Numbered from the stretch's first letter, positions 43,501-53,053 are shown. The stretch is DNA of 64,000 nt from Neisseria zoodegmatis (GCF_900187305.1 NZ_LT906434.1:558001-622000); one strand, 5' to 3'. A program made the numbers and translations. Notes: generated by a model from the letters alone, not told the origin.

Positions 43501-44034
43501 TTAATTGTTGTTTTGAGCGGCGTCACGGTTATTGTCTGAGCTGCTCAATAATAGTTCTGCTTTACGGTATGTCCAATTTCCATTGCTGTCTTCGACTAAT
43601 TCGGTAATTAAAATCTTATCCGCAATGATAGATTGGATACGTCCGTGGTTTTGGCCGATATAGTTGCCGGGGAGTACGGTATAAACATGTCCATTGGCTT
43701 CGATATAGCCCGAAGTTTGTTTGCCTTTAGTCAGGCTGCCGACATATTTGAGATTCTCTAAACTGAAGCTTTCGAGAATTTCTTTAGGTCTGTTGTTGTT
43801 AGGTGCATTTGCTCCCTGCTGCATGGCAATCAGCCGTTTGCTGTCAAAAGCGTTAAGCCCGTTAAAATTGGGTGTTGTATAAGTTTTGGCCTGAATGGCA
43901 GCAGGTGCTTCAAAAGGAATAATTTTTGATTTGGCCTGTTGCCGTGTTTCTTTCATCCATTGGCTTAAGTCATCATGAGACGATGTGCAGGCGGAAGCAG
44001 CCAATATGCCTGCGAGTAGTAGTGTTTTTTTCAT
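43501..44034 (-). CDS. pilP: Type IV pilus assembly lipoprotein PilP
   Basis: 177 residues with a lipobox signal (LAGILAASAC, Cys16), an unstructured N-terminal part and a C-terminal beta-sandwich (ESFSLENLKYVGSLTKGKQT, YTVLPGNYIGQNHGRI, ELVEDSNGNWTYR). PilP links the inner-membrane PilMNO complex to the N0/N1 domains of PilQ. It lies 12 bases before pilQ and 17 bases after pilO, in the conserved operon. Confidence 0.95.
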   Translation of the reverse strand: MKKTLLLAGILAASACTSSHDDLSQWMKETRQQAKSKIIPFEAPAAIQAKTYTTPNFNGLNAFDSKRLIAMQQGANAPNNNRPKEILESFSLENLKYVGSLTKGKQTSGYIEANGHVYTVLPGNYIGQNHGRIQSIIADKILITELVEDSNGNWTYRKAELLLSSSDNNRDAAQNNN

Positions 44035-44051
44035 AATGTTGCTCTCAGGGG

Positions 44052-44696
44052 TTATTGGGAAGCCTGTGCTTCGCTTGCAGCTTTGGCGGCTTCTAATTCT
44101 GCGGCCACTTCTTCAGCCGGACGGGCTTTGTAAGTGTTGGCGGTAGCGCTAAGTGTCAGTAAATTGCTTTTATCGTCTTTGGCGCTGCTTATTTTCAAGG
44201 ATTCCAAAGTAATGATGCGGGAAAGTTTGCCGACATCACGGGCAAATTGACTGATTTGGTTGTATTTGCCTGTAATTGCAATCTCATAAGGTAGCGCTTG
44301 GATGGGGCCGTCGTTTACAGGTGCTTGCGGAACAACACTATCCATACGCAAACCATTGGTTGCACCGGCTTGATGCAGTTCTTGAACCAGATTAGGGATT
44401 TCTGCATCGGTAGGAAGCTGTTTAAGCAATACATTGAATGAAGAGCGGATGGCCGCTAATTCCTCTTTCAAGTTATCGAGGTTGGCAGCTTCAATGCTTT
44501 TTTGAGTATAGGTTTGTTTTAACTCGGCTTCTTTTGCAACGGCATTATCTAATGTTTCCAACTGATTGCTGAAAAGAGCCAAATAGCTGATGACTAAAAC
44601 ACCTATTACTACCAAACATGCCAATACCAGTTTGGCCGGCATACTTAATAAATGCAGGGTTTTGGTATCAATATTTTTAAGTGTTTTTGCTGCCAT
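44052..44696 (-). CDS. pilO: Type IV pilus assembly protein PilO
   Basis: 214 residues: a short cytoplasmic start, one membrane helix (AKLVLACLVVIGVLVISYLA), a coiled coil (ETLDNAVAKEAELKQTY) and a ferredoxin-like periplasmic domain (PYEIAITGKYNQISQFARDV). It dimerises with PilN in the alignment subcomplex. The ATG at 44694-44696 starts one base after the pilN stop and follows AAGGGAAAT; the longer upstream frame overlaps pilN and is rejected. The C-terminus is Ala/Glu-rich. Confidence 0.94.
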   Translation of the reverse strand: MAAKTLKNIDTKTLHLLSMPAKLVLACLVVIGVLVISYLALFSNQLETLDNAVAKEAELKQTYTQKSIEAANLDNLKEELAAIRSSFNVLLKQLPTDAEIPNLVQELHQAGATNGLRMDSVVPQAPVNDGPIQALPYEIAITGKYNQISQFARDVGKLSRIITLESLKISSAKDDKSNLLTLSATANTYKARPAEEVAAELEAAKAASEAQASQ

Positions 44697-44697
44697 G

Positions 44698-45315
44698 TTA
44701 TTTCCCTTCTGCGCCGGATTCTGTGCTGTTATTGCTTTGAACGGCAGGAGCAGAAGCATCCGGTAATGTGTAATAAGACTGATTCAAGAGCACTTTTAGG
44801 GTGAATTCTTGTGCATTATCCACTTTTTTAATATTGACCAATTCCGGCTGCATAAAGATGCCTGTGCTGGGTATGGATCGCATAAACATAGCAATCTTGT
44901 TGTCGCTGGTTGCTTTGCCGCTGATGTTGTATGTAGTTGCATTCTCAGCGGTAATGGCGGTCAGGTAAGTACCTTCCGGAATCAACACGTTTAAAGTATC
45001 GATAATTTGCGCAGCTTGGAATCGTTTCTCTTGGAGCTCTTCAACTTTTTGTTTTCTAGCCAAGAATTCTTCTTTTTCTTTCTTCAGCTTATTGATCTCA
45101 AGCAGATTTTGATCAAGCTTGGTAATTTCTTCGGAAAGATAGCTGTTTCTTTCTTCTTGGCTGCTGATGGCGCGGTTAATGCCGAAATAAGCCAATGCCG
45201 AAAGGCCGATACCGGTCAGTAATGCGAGCAACATCAGAGATTTGAAGTTTTGCTTTTGTTTTTGCTGAATCTCTTCACGATAGGGAAGGAGATTGATTTT
45301 GGTTAGTTCAATCAT
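44698..45315 (-). CDS. pilN: Type IV pilus assembly protein PilN
   Basis: 205 residues. The N-terminal ELTKINLLPYREE segment is the conserved INLLPYR peptide that docks into PilM. A membrane helix (LMLLALLTGIGLSALAYFGI), a coiled coil of Lys/Glu-rich heptads (residues ~55-100) and a periplasmic domain follow. It starts two bases after the pilM stop. The C-terminal tail is Ser/Thr/Asn-rich. Confidence 0.95.
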   Translation of the reverse strand: MIELTKINLLPYREEIQQKQKQNFKSLMLLALLTGIGLSALAYFGINRAISSQEERNSYLSEEITKLDQNLLEINKLKKEKEEFLARKQKVEELQEKRFQAAQIIDTLNVLIPEGTYLTAITAENATTYNISGKATSDNKIAMFMRSIPSTGIFMQPELVNIKKVDNAQEFTLKVLLNQSYYTLPDASAPAVQSNNSTESGAEGK

Positions 45316-45316
45316 A

Positions 45317-46414
45317 TTAAAGCCCCCTTAATGCCAAACCGAAGGCAAGAGTTAATGTTGATGCGTCTATTTGTAGTTGTGATATGTCGACTTTACTGCT
45401 GTTGCTTGCATATAAAATCGGATGAATGCACTCGGTGGCCGTATTGGTATGTGAGAAAATAGTTTCAGCCAATCCGGGTTGCTGCGCCGCCGTACCAGTC
45501 AATAAAATGTGTTTGACGTTGGAATATTGGTCGCTGGGCTGGGTGGTGTAGTAAAATTGCAATACACGCTGAATTTCTTGGGCAACCTGAATGTTGAAAC
45601 GGTCTGCTACTGCCGATTGGTAATCGGAAGGTTTGGTGGTTGCATTCATCATTTGCGCAGCTTTTTCTTCGGTAACCTGATAGGTACGTTGAATGAGCTG
45701 GTTGAGCTGTTCGGTGCTAACAGCAGTTTCCTGTTTGTAGAGAATCTGGCCGTTTTGCGTAATCACAGCATACATTTGAGTAGCATGAATGCCGAAAATG
45801 GCAATTTTTTCATGCTCTAATTCCGGTGCATGTTGATTGATCCAAAAAGAGAAGGCGTTGTTTTGTGCAAACAAATCAATGTCTAGTGCCGATAAGGGCA
45901 TGTCTGCATTGTTGAAGGCTTCGATGCGCGGTTCAACGTCATCTTTTTTGGCTGCGGTAAGGAGTACCTTGGTGCCGGCCGGGACGACTGAAGTGCCGAT
46001 CGGATGGTAATCAAAATTCATCTCTTCAATCGGTGCGATTTGTGAAACTTCAAACTCGGCAAAGCCGTCCAAGTCTAGATCCGAATCTTTTTCGTTATAG
46101 ACAACTGTTTCGATGGTTACCAAGCTTTGCGGCAGAGCTGCGACGAAATTCTTTGACGAGCTGTTGAGCTGTGTATAAGAATGTTGCAGATATGTAACAA
46201 GTTGATCGTAATCTTGAATTTTGTTGCCTTTAACAATATTTTTAGGCAGTTTGGTAATAACGTATTTTTCCAATTGAATTTGGTTTAAACTACGGCCTGA
46301 CAGTTGTACCATCTTAATGGCATGTTGCCCGATATCGATGCCGACAGCGGAACGGTGGGTAAGATTGGATGACGTTTTACTATTTGTATTGTTTTGCTTT
46401 TTTGTTAATCGCAT
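45317..46414 (-). CDS. pilM: Type IV pilus assembly ATPase-like protein PilM
   Basis: 365 residues of the actin/FtsA-like fold. The start SAVGIDIGQHAIKMVQLSG is the phosphate-1 loop of the family; adenosine-binding and phosphate-2 segments (AIFGIHATQMYAV and HILLTGTAAQQPGL) follow in order. PilM is cytoplasmic and binds PilN. It is first in the operon and divergent from ponA; the promoters of both must lie in the 150 bases between them, but no pair was clear enough to call. Confidence 0.95.
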   Translation of the reverse strand: MRLTKKQNNTNSKTSSNLTHRSAVGIDIGQHAIKMVQLSGRSLNQIQLEKYVITKLPKNIVKGNKIQDYDQLVTYLQHSYTQLNSSSKNFVAALPQSLVTIETVVYNEKDSDLDLDGFAEFEVSQIAPIEEMNFDYHPIGTSVVPAGTKVLLTAAKKDDVEPRIEAFNNADMPLSALDIDLFAQNNAFSFWINQHAPELEHEKIAIFGIHATQMYAVITQNGQILYKQETAVSTEQLNQLIQRTYQVTEEKAAQMMNATTKPSDYQSAVADRFNIQVAQEIQRVLQFYYTTQPSDQYSNVKHILLTGTAAQQPGLAETIFSHTNTATECIHPILYASNSSKVDISQLQIDASTLTLAFGLALRGL

Positions 46415-46564
46415 AATGTAACGCCTTGTGCTTTTGAGAAGAGTAACAGTTTTTATCCGTAACGGATTTCTTCATGGTTGACACAAAAAATAACTGTGTG
46501 TTGATGAAATCTTTAGCTATTTTACTTTATTTAATGCTTTTAATGGCAACTTTATTAATTAGTC

Positions 46565-49033
46565 ATGATTAAAAAAATTATAACGACCTGTATTGGTTTG
46601 GTTTTAGGTTTATTACTCTTTGTGGTAGGTTTGGTTGCAATCGCTATTCTGATTACATACCCGAAGCTGCCTTCTTTGGAAGCTGTGCAGCACTACCAGC
46701 CGAAAATGCCGCTGACGGTTTATTCTTCAGACGGTGAGGTTATCGGTGTGTATGGAGAGGAACGGCGCTCGTTTACCAAAATCAGTGATTTCCCCAAAGT
46801 ATTAAAAGATGCTGTGCTGGCCGCAGAAGACAAGCGGTTTTATGACCATTGGGGCGTGGATGTGATCGGCGTGATGCGCGCGGCTATCGGTAATATGACC
46901 GGCGGCGTGCAATCCGGTGCGAGTACGATTACGCAGCAGGTTGCGCGTAATTTTTATTTGAGCAACGAACGTACTTTGACCCGTAAATTCAACGAGGCAC
47001 TGCTGGCTTATAAAATTGAGAAGTCGCTGACCAAAGATCAGATTTTGGAACTTTATTTCAATCAGATTTATCTTGGTCAGCGTGCTTATGGTTTTGCTGC
47101 CGCGTCTAAGATTTACTTTAATAAAGACGTTAAAGATCTGACGCTTGCAGAGGCTACGATTTTGGCCGGTTTGCCCAAAGCGCCTTCGACTTTTAATCCG
47201 ATTGTGAATCCCGAGCGCGCCAAATTGCGTCAGAAATATATTCTGAACAATATGGTTGACGAGAAGATGATTACAGCAGAAGAGCGCGAAAAAGCTTTGG
47301 CTGAAGATTTACACTTTGAGCGTCATGTTCAAAAAATTGATCAAAGCGCTTTATATGTTGCCGAGATGGTACGTCAGGAACTGTATGAAAAGTACGGTGA
47401 AGAAGCCTATACGCAAGGCTTTAAGGTTTATACCACGGTAAGCACGGCGCATCAGCGTGTGGCGACGGAAGCGTTGCGTAAAGCTTTGCGTAACTTTGAC
47501 CAAGGCAGCAGCTATCGAGGTGCGGAGCATTATCTTGACTTAAGCCAAACCGATAATGTGGATGAAACGGTAGGCCAATATCTTTCAACGCTTTATACGG
47601 TTGACGGTATGATTCCGGCGGTCGTGTTGAATACATCCAAAAAAGGTGTTGAGATTCAGTTTGCCAGTGGTAACCGCGCAACGTTGAGCACTGCCGAACT
47701 TGGTTTTGCTGCGAGATCGGTAAATAACAAAAAAATGGAAGATGCTCAGATTCGCCGTGGTGCTGTGATTCGTGTGAAGAAAAACGGCAAACGTTGGTCT
47801 GTCGCTCAGCAGCCTTTGTTGCAAGGTGCTTTGGTGGCGTTGGATGCGAAAACCGGTGCGGTTCGTGCGTTGGTAGGTGGTTACGACTTCCACAGCAAAA
47901 CATTTAATCGTGCCACGCAGGCGTTGCGCCAGCCCGGTTCGTCGTTCAAACCGTTTGTGTATTCCGCAGGTTTGGCTAAAGGTATGACGATGACGACTCC
48001 GCTGAACGATGCGCCGATTTCTCTGCCGGGACAAGGCCGTAATGGTGCTGCTTGGAACCCGAAAAATTCAGACGGCCGCTATGCAGGTTTTATCACGATG
48101 CGCCAAGCGCTGACGGCTTCTAAAAATATGGTGTCTATCCGTATTTTGATGGCGATTAAAGTCGATTATGCGCAGGAATACATTCAGCGTTTCGGCTTTA
48201 AGCCGTCTGAAATTCCGGCCGGACTCTCCATGGCTTTGGGTACGGGTGAAACGACGCCGATGAAAATGGCGGAAGGTTATACCGTATTTGCCAACGGCGG
48301 CTACAAAGTGTCTTCTTATGTGATTGACCGTATTTATGACGGACAAGGCCGCTTGCGCGCTCAAATGCAGCCTTTGGTGGCGGGTGAGAACGCACCTCAA
48401 GCGATTGATCCGCGTAACGCTTTCATTATGTATAAGATGATGCAGGATGTGGTGCGTGCGGGTACGGCCACCCGTGCGAGAGCCTTGGGCCGTTCGGACA
48501 TTGCCGGTAAAACCGGTACTACTAACGACAATAAAGACGCATGGTTCGTAGGCTTTAACCCTGATATTGTTACCGCGGTATATATCGGTTACGACAAACC
48601 GCGCAGCATGGGTCGAGCCGGCTACGGTGGTACGATTGCCTTGCCGGTATGGGTGGAATACATGCGTTTCGCGTTGAAAGGCGTGCCGGTAAAAGGCATG
48701 AAAGCGCCTGAAGGCTTGGTGACCAAAGGCAACGATTATTTCCTCAAAGAACAGCAAACCACCAATGCCGATCTGCCGCTGGACAACCGTTCAAGCCGTC
48801 CGGTGCGTAATGAGGAACGCGATCCCGAAGTAGGGCAAGCCGCCAGACCTGCGGCACAGAAAGCCGATCCTTCCGAGTATGCGCCGATTGAGCAACCAGT
48901 TGAACCGCTCAACGGACGCAGCGACAGAGGCGGCAGCGGTAATGCGGCGGGAAGCGGCAACAGCGGTAATAACGCCCGTCCCGAACCGTTGGCTCCGGCA
49001 GGTTCGCCTTCACAGCTTGATTCGCTGTTCTGA
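46565..49033 (+). CDS. ponA: Penicillin-binding protein 1A
   Basis: An 822-residue class A PBP with one membrane helix (TTCIGLVLGLLLFVVGLVAI). The glycosyltransferase 51 domain has AAEDKRFYDHWGVD, GASTITQQVARNFYLS and NQIYLGQRAYGF. The transpeptidase domain has catalytic Ser in RQPGSSFKPF, the SxN motif SKNM and KTGTTND. It polymerises and cross-links peptidoglycan. The tail after about residue 740 is Arg/Gly/Ser/Pro-rich and low-complexity. In Neisseria the pilMNOPQ operon and ponA are divergent neighbours, as here. Confidence 0.96.
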   Translation: MIKKIITTCIGLVLGLLLFVVGLVAIAILITYPKLPSLEAVQHYQPKMPLTVYSSDGEVIGVYGEERRSFTKISDFPKVLKDAVLAAEDKRFYDHWGVDVIGVMRAAIGNMTGGVQSGASTITQQVARNFYLSNERTLTRKFNEALLAYKIEKSLTKDQILELYFNQIYLGQRAYGFAAASKIYFNKDVKDLTLAEATILAGLPKAPSTFNPIVNPERAKLRQKYILNNMVDEKMITAEEREKALAEDLHFERHVQKIDQSALYVAEMVRQELYEKYGEEAYTQGFKVYTTVSTAHQRVATEALRKALRNFDQGSSYRGAEHYLDLSQTDNVDETVGQYLSTLYTVDGMIPAVVLNTSKKGVEIQFASGNRATLSTAELGFAARSVNNKKMEDAQIRRGAVIRVKKNGKRWSVAQQPLLQGALVALDAKTGAVRALVGGYDFHSKTFNRATQALRQPGSSFKPFVYSAGLAKGMTMTTPLNDAPISLPGQGRNGAAWNPKNSDGRYAGFITMRQALTASKNMVSIRILMAIKVDYAQEYIQRFGFKPSEIPAGLSMALGTGETTPMKMAEGYTVFANGGYKVSSYVIDRIYDGQGRLRAQMQPLVAGENAPQAIDPRNAFIMYKMMQDVVRAGTATRARALGRSDIAGKTGTTNDNKDAWFVGFNPDIVTAVYIGYDKPRSMGRAGYGGTIALPVWVEYMRFALKGVPVKGMKAPEGLVTKGNDYFLKEQQTTNADLPLDNRSSRPVRNEERDPEVGQAARPAAQKADPSEYAPIEQPVEPLNGRSDRGGSGNAAGSGNSGNNARPEPLAPAGSPSQLDSLF

Positions 49034-49052
49034 TTTTGCTTGATGTATGATG

Positions 49053-49086
49053 AAAGGCCGTCTGAAAATATTTTCAGACGGCCTTT
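49053..49086. terminator. Inverted DUS terminator after ponA
   Basis: A perfect 34-base palindrome built of AAAGGCCGTCTGAAAAT and its complement, between convergent ponA and the lipoprotein gene. Confidence 0.85.
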
Positions 49087-49105
49087 GTGTTGATAGCTCG
49101 GAAAC

Positions 49106-49723
49106 TCAGAGCTTTTTAAATTCCCAGACGGTGCCGTTTAGATGGAAGCTCAGATAATACTGCTTGCCCACGGCCTCAAGCGTGGCGGTGTGCCAGAAGC
49201 GTTTTTGTTGTTTTTCCAACAAGACGAACGAAACGTAATAAGGCTCGGTAATCACCGCATTAACCGAGCGCGCTTTTTCAGCCCATTTGGCGGCAATCGT
49301 GGCGGCGTCGGCAAACCGCACCATAGCAAGCGGGCTTAGGTTGGCGGGAATGTTGACTTCGGGCGTGATGCGCATAGTGTCGGTGTAGCGCCATTTTCCG
49401 TGTTCGTAGAGATAATGGTCGATTTTTCCGGGGCGGTTGGGGTCTTGTATGTCTAACTCAATGCGCGGGCGGACTCCGCTGAAAAAATCGATGTTTTCAA
49501 AAAACATCAGGTCTTTGCCGCGAAATTGAGGCAGGTTTTTCAACGCGGTTTCAGCAGCCTGCAATGCTTCGGCGTTCTCCAAAAAATTACCTTGAACGAT
49601 CTCGGCTTCCGCTTGAGCGGATTGGGCAGGAATGGGTGTATGAGCGTCGCTTTGATTGCAGCCGTTTAAGGCAAATGCACTCAAACACGCACATAGAATC
49701 AGCAATTTAGACGGAAAACGCAT
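49106..49723 (-). CDS. Lipoprotein of unknown function
   Basis: 205 residues with a lipoprotein signal (LLILCACLSAFALNGC, lipid Cys near residue 22). The mature part has an alpha/beta pattern with segments such as RPRIELDIQDPNRPGKIDHY and YYVSFVLLEKQQKRFWHTA, resembling a small ligand-binding periplasmic domain, but I recognise no named family. The ATG at 49721-49723 begins the signal; an upstream in-frame extension is not coding-like. It converges on ponA and is divergent from the Nudix gene. Confidence 0.78.
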   Translation of the reverse strand: MRFPSKLLILCACLSAFALNGCNQSDAHTPIPAQSAQAEAEIVQGNFLENAEALQAAETALKNLPQFRGKDLMFFENIDFFSGVRPRIELDIQDPNRPGKIDHYLYEHGKWRYTDTMRITPEVNIPANLSPLAMVRFADAATIAAKWAEKARSVNAVITEPYYVSFVLLEKQQKRFWHTATLEAVGKQYYLSFHLNGTVWEFKKL

Positions 49724-49874
49724 GGCGGTAATACTCGAAAAAAGGTAGCCAAAAATAACATTGCAGATAGGAAAACACAAGCCGCAGGCCGGTCGCCCTT
49801 GCGTGGCAACGGATGACGGCGGGCGGAGGTTTCGGTATATTGCGCCTTACGTTTCATTTTGTGGTGTACGACGT

Positions 49875-50675
49875 ATGGATTCATCCCGACCTTTGGTCAA
49901 AGTAGTGGCCGGTGTGGTGCTTGACCGGCAAGGACGTTATTTGCTGAGTTCCCGACCCGAAGGCAAGCCTTATGCCGGCTATTGGGAGTTTGCCGGCGGT
50001 AAGGTAGAGGCGGACGAAACCGAATTTCATGCCTTGCAGCGCGAGTTTGAAGAAGAGTTGGGCATCCGTATCCGGAGCGCGCGCCCGTGGCTGACCAAAA
50101 TCCACGATTACGAACACGCGCGGGTGCATTTGCGTTTTTTCCGCGTAGAGGCCGACGAATGGTCGGGCGAACCCGAATCGCGCGAAGGGCAGGCGTGGTC
50201 GTGGCAGCGTGCGGGAGATTTCGACGTATCGCCCATGCTGCCCGCCAACGGCCCGTTGCTGGCGGCATTGGCCGTACCTACCGAATTGAAAGGCCGTCTG
50301 AAAACAGGTTTTTACGGCGAAAACAGCATGGGCGAATACCGTGTTGTGCCGTTTGAATTGGCCGAGCAGCAGCACAAACAGGTGTTGATTGATGAAGAAA
50401 CCTTGCGTCGTCGAGGCAAGATGCCGCAGGCCGACAGCGTTTGGGTAGTGATTTCGCAGCCGCAGCAATGGCCGTTGGTTCAGGATGCCGATGTAGTGGT
50501 GTGGCGCGTGCAGAATGATGATTCTGCCGCCGCATTGTCGGCGGTGCTGGTCGACGGAGTGGGCATGCCGCTGGTGGTGCTGGCAGATGAAGAGCGTGTG
50601 AAGCAATGCGGCCGACAATGGCTTGAGCGCGGCGCACACGCCGTATTGATTGATGAAGAAACCGAATGGGCTTGA
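49875..50675 (+). CDS. MutT-type Nudix hydrolase with C-terminal extension
   Basis: 266 residues. The N-terminal ~130 residues are a MutT domain with the Nudix box GGKVEADETEFHALQREFEEELG (first residues GGKVEADETEFHALQREFEE). Such enzymes remove 8-oxo-dGTP and related oxidised nucleotides. The C-terminal ~110 residues (DADVVVWRVQNDDSAA, GVGMPLVVLADE, RGAHAVLIDEE) look like the partial thiamine-phosphate-synthase-like barrel often fused to proteobacterial MutT. The ATG at 49875 begins just before conserved VKVVAGVVLDRQG. A DUS within the gene at about 50291 encodes GRLKT between the domains. Confidence 0.87.
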   Translation: MDSSRPLVKVVAGVVLDRQGRYLLSSRPEGKPYAGYWEFAGGKVEADETEFHALQREFEEELGIRIRSARPWLTKIHDYEHARVHLRFFRVEADEWSGEPESREGQAWSWQRAGDFDVSPMLPANGPLLAALAVPTELKGRLKTGFYGENSMGEYRVVPFELAEQQHKQVLIDEETLRRRGKMPQADSVWVVISQPQQWPLVQDADVVVWRVQNDDSAAALSAVLVDGVGMPLVVLADEERVKQCGRQWLERGAHAVLIDEETEWA

Positions 50676-50687
50676 GGCCGTCTGAAA

Positions 50688-51128
50688 ATGTCTAGTTTAA
50701 CCCGTCGTCAAAAAATAACCATTGCCGTTTTGCTGCTCGGATTTGCAGCGGTGAAAGTGGCGGCTTTGCTGTGGTGGCAGAGCAAACAGCCCGATATTAC
50801 GGCCATCCCGCAGGCTGTCTGTAATGTGCATACAGGCTGTACACTGCCGAACGGTGCCGTTGTCAAATTCAGCGACCGGGTGCATGCCAAGCAGCCGTTT
50901 GATATCCGCGTGAACAACGTGCCGCCGCAGGTTCAGGAAGTATTTGTGAGCTTTTCGATGAGCGGCATGGACATGGGCTTTAACCGCTACAAACTGGTTC
51001 GCCAAGCCGACGGCACATGGGCGGCAAACCAAATCCGCCTGCCCGTATGCGTGCAAAACCGCCATGATTATTTGGCGGATATCCACATCGACGGCGATGT
51101 TTTTCAGACGGCCTTTACGGCGGAGTGA
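50688..51128 (+). CDS. Membrane-anchored YtkA-like protein
   Basis: 146 residues with an N-terminal membrane anchor (ITIAVLLLGFAAVKVAALLWW). The periplasmic part has an immunoglobulin-like pattern with VFVSFSMSGMDMGFNRYKL, similar to the GMxMG motif of YtkA/FixH-type domains, and two Cys in NVHTGCTL and PVCVQN that may pair. Related proteins sit near copper or cytochrome oxidase functions, but no such partner lies here. It starts 13 bases after the Nudix stop, with an intervening DUS, so co-transcription is likely. Confidence 0.72.
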   Translation: MSSLTRRQKITIAVLLLGFAAVKVAALLWWQSKQPDITAIPQAVCNVHTGCTLPNGAVVKFSDRVHAKQPFDIRVNNVPPQVQEVFVSFSMSGMDMGFNRYKLVRQADGTWAANQIRLPVCVQNRHDYLADIHIDGDVFQTAFTAE

Positions 51129-51213
51129 GGGTGGCGGGATTGTGTTGAATGATTTGCTGTAAATAAGGTGGAAAAAAAGAGAGTTTGCTTGGGCGTAGAT
51201 ATTTAAAGTATAT

Positions 51214-51250
51214 CGAGGCCGTCTGAAAACATGGCTTTCAGACGGCCTCG
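51214..51250. terminator. Inverted DUS terminator
   Basis: CGAGGCCGTCTGAAA and complement surround 7 bases, between convergent genes. Confidence 0.8.
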
Positions 51251-51277
51251 GTGTTTTATGGTTGCGGGAATCACGCT

Positions 51278-53053
51278 TTAAGCATCGGCATCATCAACCA
51301 GCCCTGCGGCGGTTTTTTCAGGTGTAAAGCGCACCGATTGGGGGTAGGGGAAGAAGTCGTCGTATTGGCCTTGTTGGAGGCGGTCTTTTTTAGCCTGCCA
51401 AAATTCGGCGGTGAGCAAGTCTTTATGGTGCTGCAAAAATACTTGCCGCACATCGGGTTCGCCGAGCAGGAACGGGCCGAACTCTTCGGGGAATACGTCG
51501 CCTTTGTTGACGGGGTACCACACTTCGCCCGACATTTCGTATTCGGGGTTGGGGGCGGGCGGGATGTTGCGGAAATTGCAGTCGGTCATGTATTCGATTT
51601 CGTCGTAGTCGTAAAAAATCACGCGGCCGAAACGGGTCATGCCGAAGTTTTTATACAGCATGTCGCCGGGGAAGATGTTGGCGGAGGCCAGCTCTTTGAG
51701 CGCGTAGCCGTAGTCGATAACGGCAGCGGCTTTGTCGGCAGGCTTGGCTTTCTGCATAAACAGGTTGAGCGGTTTTAAGCGGTATTCGACATAAACGTGT
51801 TTGATGATCACCCAGTCGTCGTTTTCTTCAAACTGGCTCGGTGCGAGCGTGCGCATTTCTTCTAAAAACTCTTCGTCGCAGCGCGATTTGGGCAGGGCGA
51901 CGTTGGCGAACTCGAGCGTATCCGCCATGCGGCCGACGCGGTCGTGTTTTTTCACCAGCAGGTATTTTTGGCGCACATATTCTTGGTCGAAATCTTTGTT
52001 CGGGCCGAAGGTGTCTTTAATTACTTTAAACACATAGGGAAACGAGGGCAGGGTAAACACGCTCATCACCAGCCCTTTGATGCCGGGCGCGAGAATGAAT
52101 TTGTCGTGCGAGTATTCGAGGTGTTGGGCAAATTCGCGCCACCAGATGTTTTTGCCCTGCTTGTGCAGCCCGACCATGGTGTAGAGGTCGCCTTGCGAAC
52201 GCATCGGCAGCATGTCGCGCAGGAAATGGATGTAGCCGCTGGGCACGGGCATGTCCACCAAAAAATAGGCGCGGGCAAATGAAAACAGCACGGCAATCTG
52301 TTGGGCTTCAAACAGGGCGGCATCGACTTTCAGACGGCCTGATTCGTCGTGCAGCACGGCCAAGGCAAAGGGATGGCGCACGCCGCCGTTGATAATTTGG
52401 CCGAAAATGTAGGCGGCTTTGTTGCGGTAAAACGGCGAATGCAGCACGCGCACATGCAGGTTCATTTCTTGCGGCGGCCATTCGGCTTGGAAGTGTTTGC
52501 GTGCCGCGCGCAGAATGTTGCTGATGTCTTTGCCGAGATGGGCAAACGGCACGTTCCAGCCGAAGTGGTGCAGAATATCGCGCAGGCAGCCGCGTAGCCC
52601 TTGTTTGCTGGGGTAAAACGAGCAGAAAGTGGGCGGGTCGGAATCGATATATTCGGTGCTGGTGGAAGGTTTTACAAAGATAAACTGATTGTTGTAATAC
52701 TCTTTGGCCAAGAGTTTGGTGGAAACCGAATTGAAAAAAGTTTCGGCAAGTTCGGGCTGTTTGTGGTTGACCAGTAGGGCGATGTATTCGGTTTTGGCTG
52801 CCGCCCATACTTCGTCGTTCAAAGCCGTGGCTGCATGTTCGCGGTTGAGCGACTCTACCGCTTCGCGCACGCGCTGGTCGTACATTTGGATGCGTTCGGC
52901 CACCAAATCTTGAATACCGCGCCAGTTGCGCTGCTCGAACAGTTCTTTGGCGCGGGCGGTAACTTCGCGGTAGAGCCGGTAGTGCTTGTTGAAGCCGGCC
53001 AGCATGGTTTCGGCCACCGCGCGCCCAAGGTTTTGGGTAAGTTGTCGGGACAT
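51278..53053 (-). CDS. aceK: Isocitrate dehydrogenase kinase/phosphatase
   Basis: 591 residues of AceK, which phosphorylates and dephosphorylates isocitrate dehydrogenase and thereby controls flux into the glyoxylate bypass. Recognised segments include YIDSDPPTFCSFYPSKQGLR, MVGLHKQGKNIWWREF, SFPYVFKVIKDTFGPNKDFD (the bifunctional ATP-binding core), HVYVEYRLKPLNLFMQKA and GRVIFYDYDEIEYMTDCNFR (Asp metal ligands). Length matches E. coli AceK (578). The isocitrate lyase and malate synthase genes that usually accompany it are not in this window. Confidence 0.95.
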   Translation of the reverse strand: MSRQLTQNLGRAVAETMLAGFNKHYRLYREVTARAKELFEQRNWRGIQDLVAERIQMYDQRVREAVESLNREHAATALNDEVWAAAKTEYIALLVNHKQPELAETFFNSVSTKLLAKEYYNNQFIFVKPSTSTEYIDSDPPTFCSFYPSKQGLRGCLRDILHHFGWNVPFAHLGKDISNILRAARKHFQAEWPPQEMNLHVRVLHSPFYRNKAAYIFGQIINGGVRHPFALAVLHDESGRLKVDAALFEAQQIAVLFSFARAYFLVDMPVPSGYIHFLRDMLPMRSQGDLYTMVGLHKQGKNIWWREFAQHLEYSHDKFILAPGIKGLVMSVFTLPSFPYVFKVIKDTFGPNKDFDQEYVRQKYLLVKKHDRVGRMADTLEFANVALPKSRCDEEFLEEMRTLAPSQFEENDDWVIIKHVYVEYRLKPLNLFMQKAKPADKAAAVIDYGYALKELASANIFPGDMLYKNFGMTRFGRVIFYDYDEIEYMTDCNFRNIPPAPNPEYEMSGEVWYPVNKGDVFPEEFGPFLLGEPDVRQVFLQHHKDLLTAEFWQAKKDRLQQGQYDDFFPYPQSVRFTPEKTAAGLVDDADA

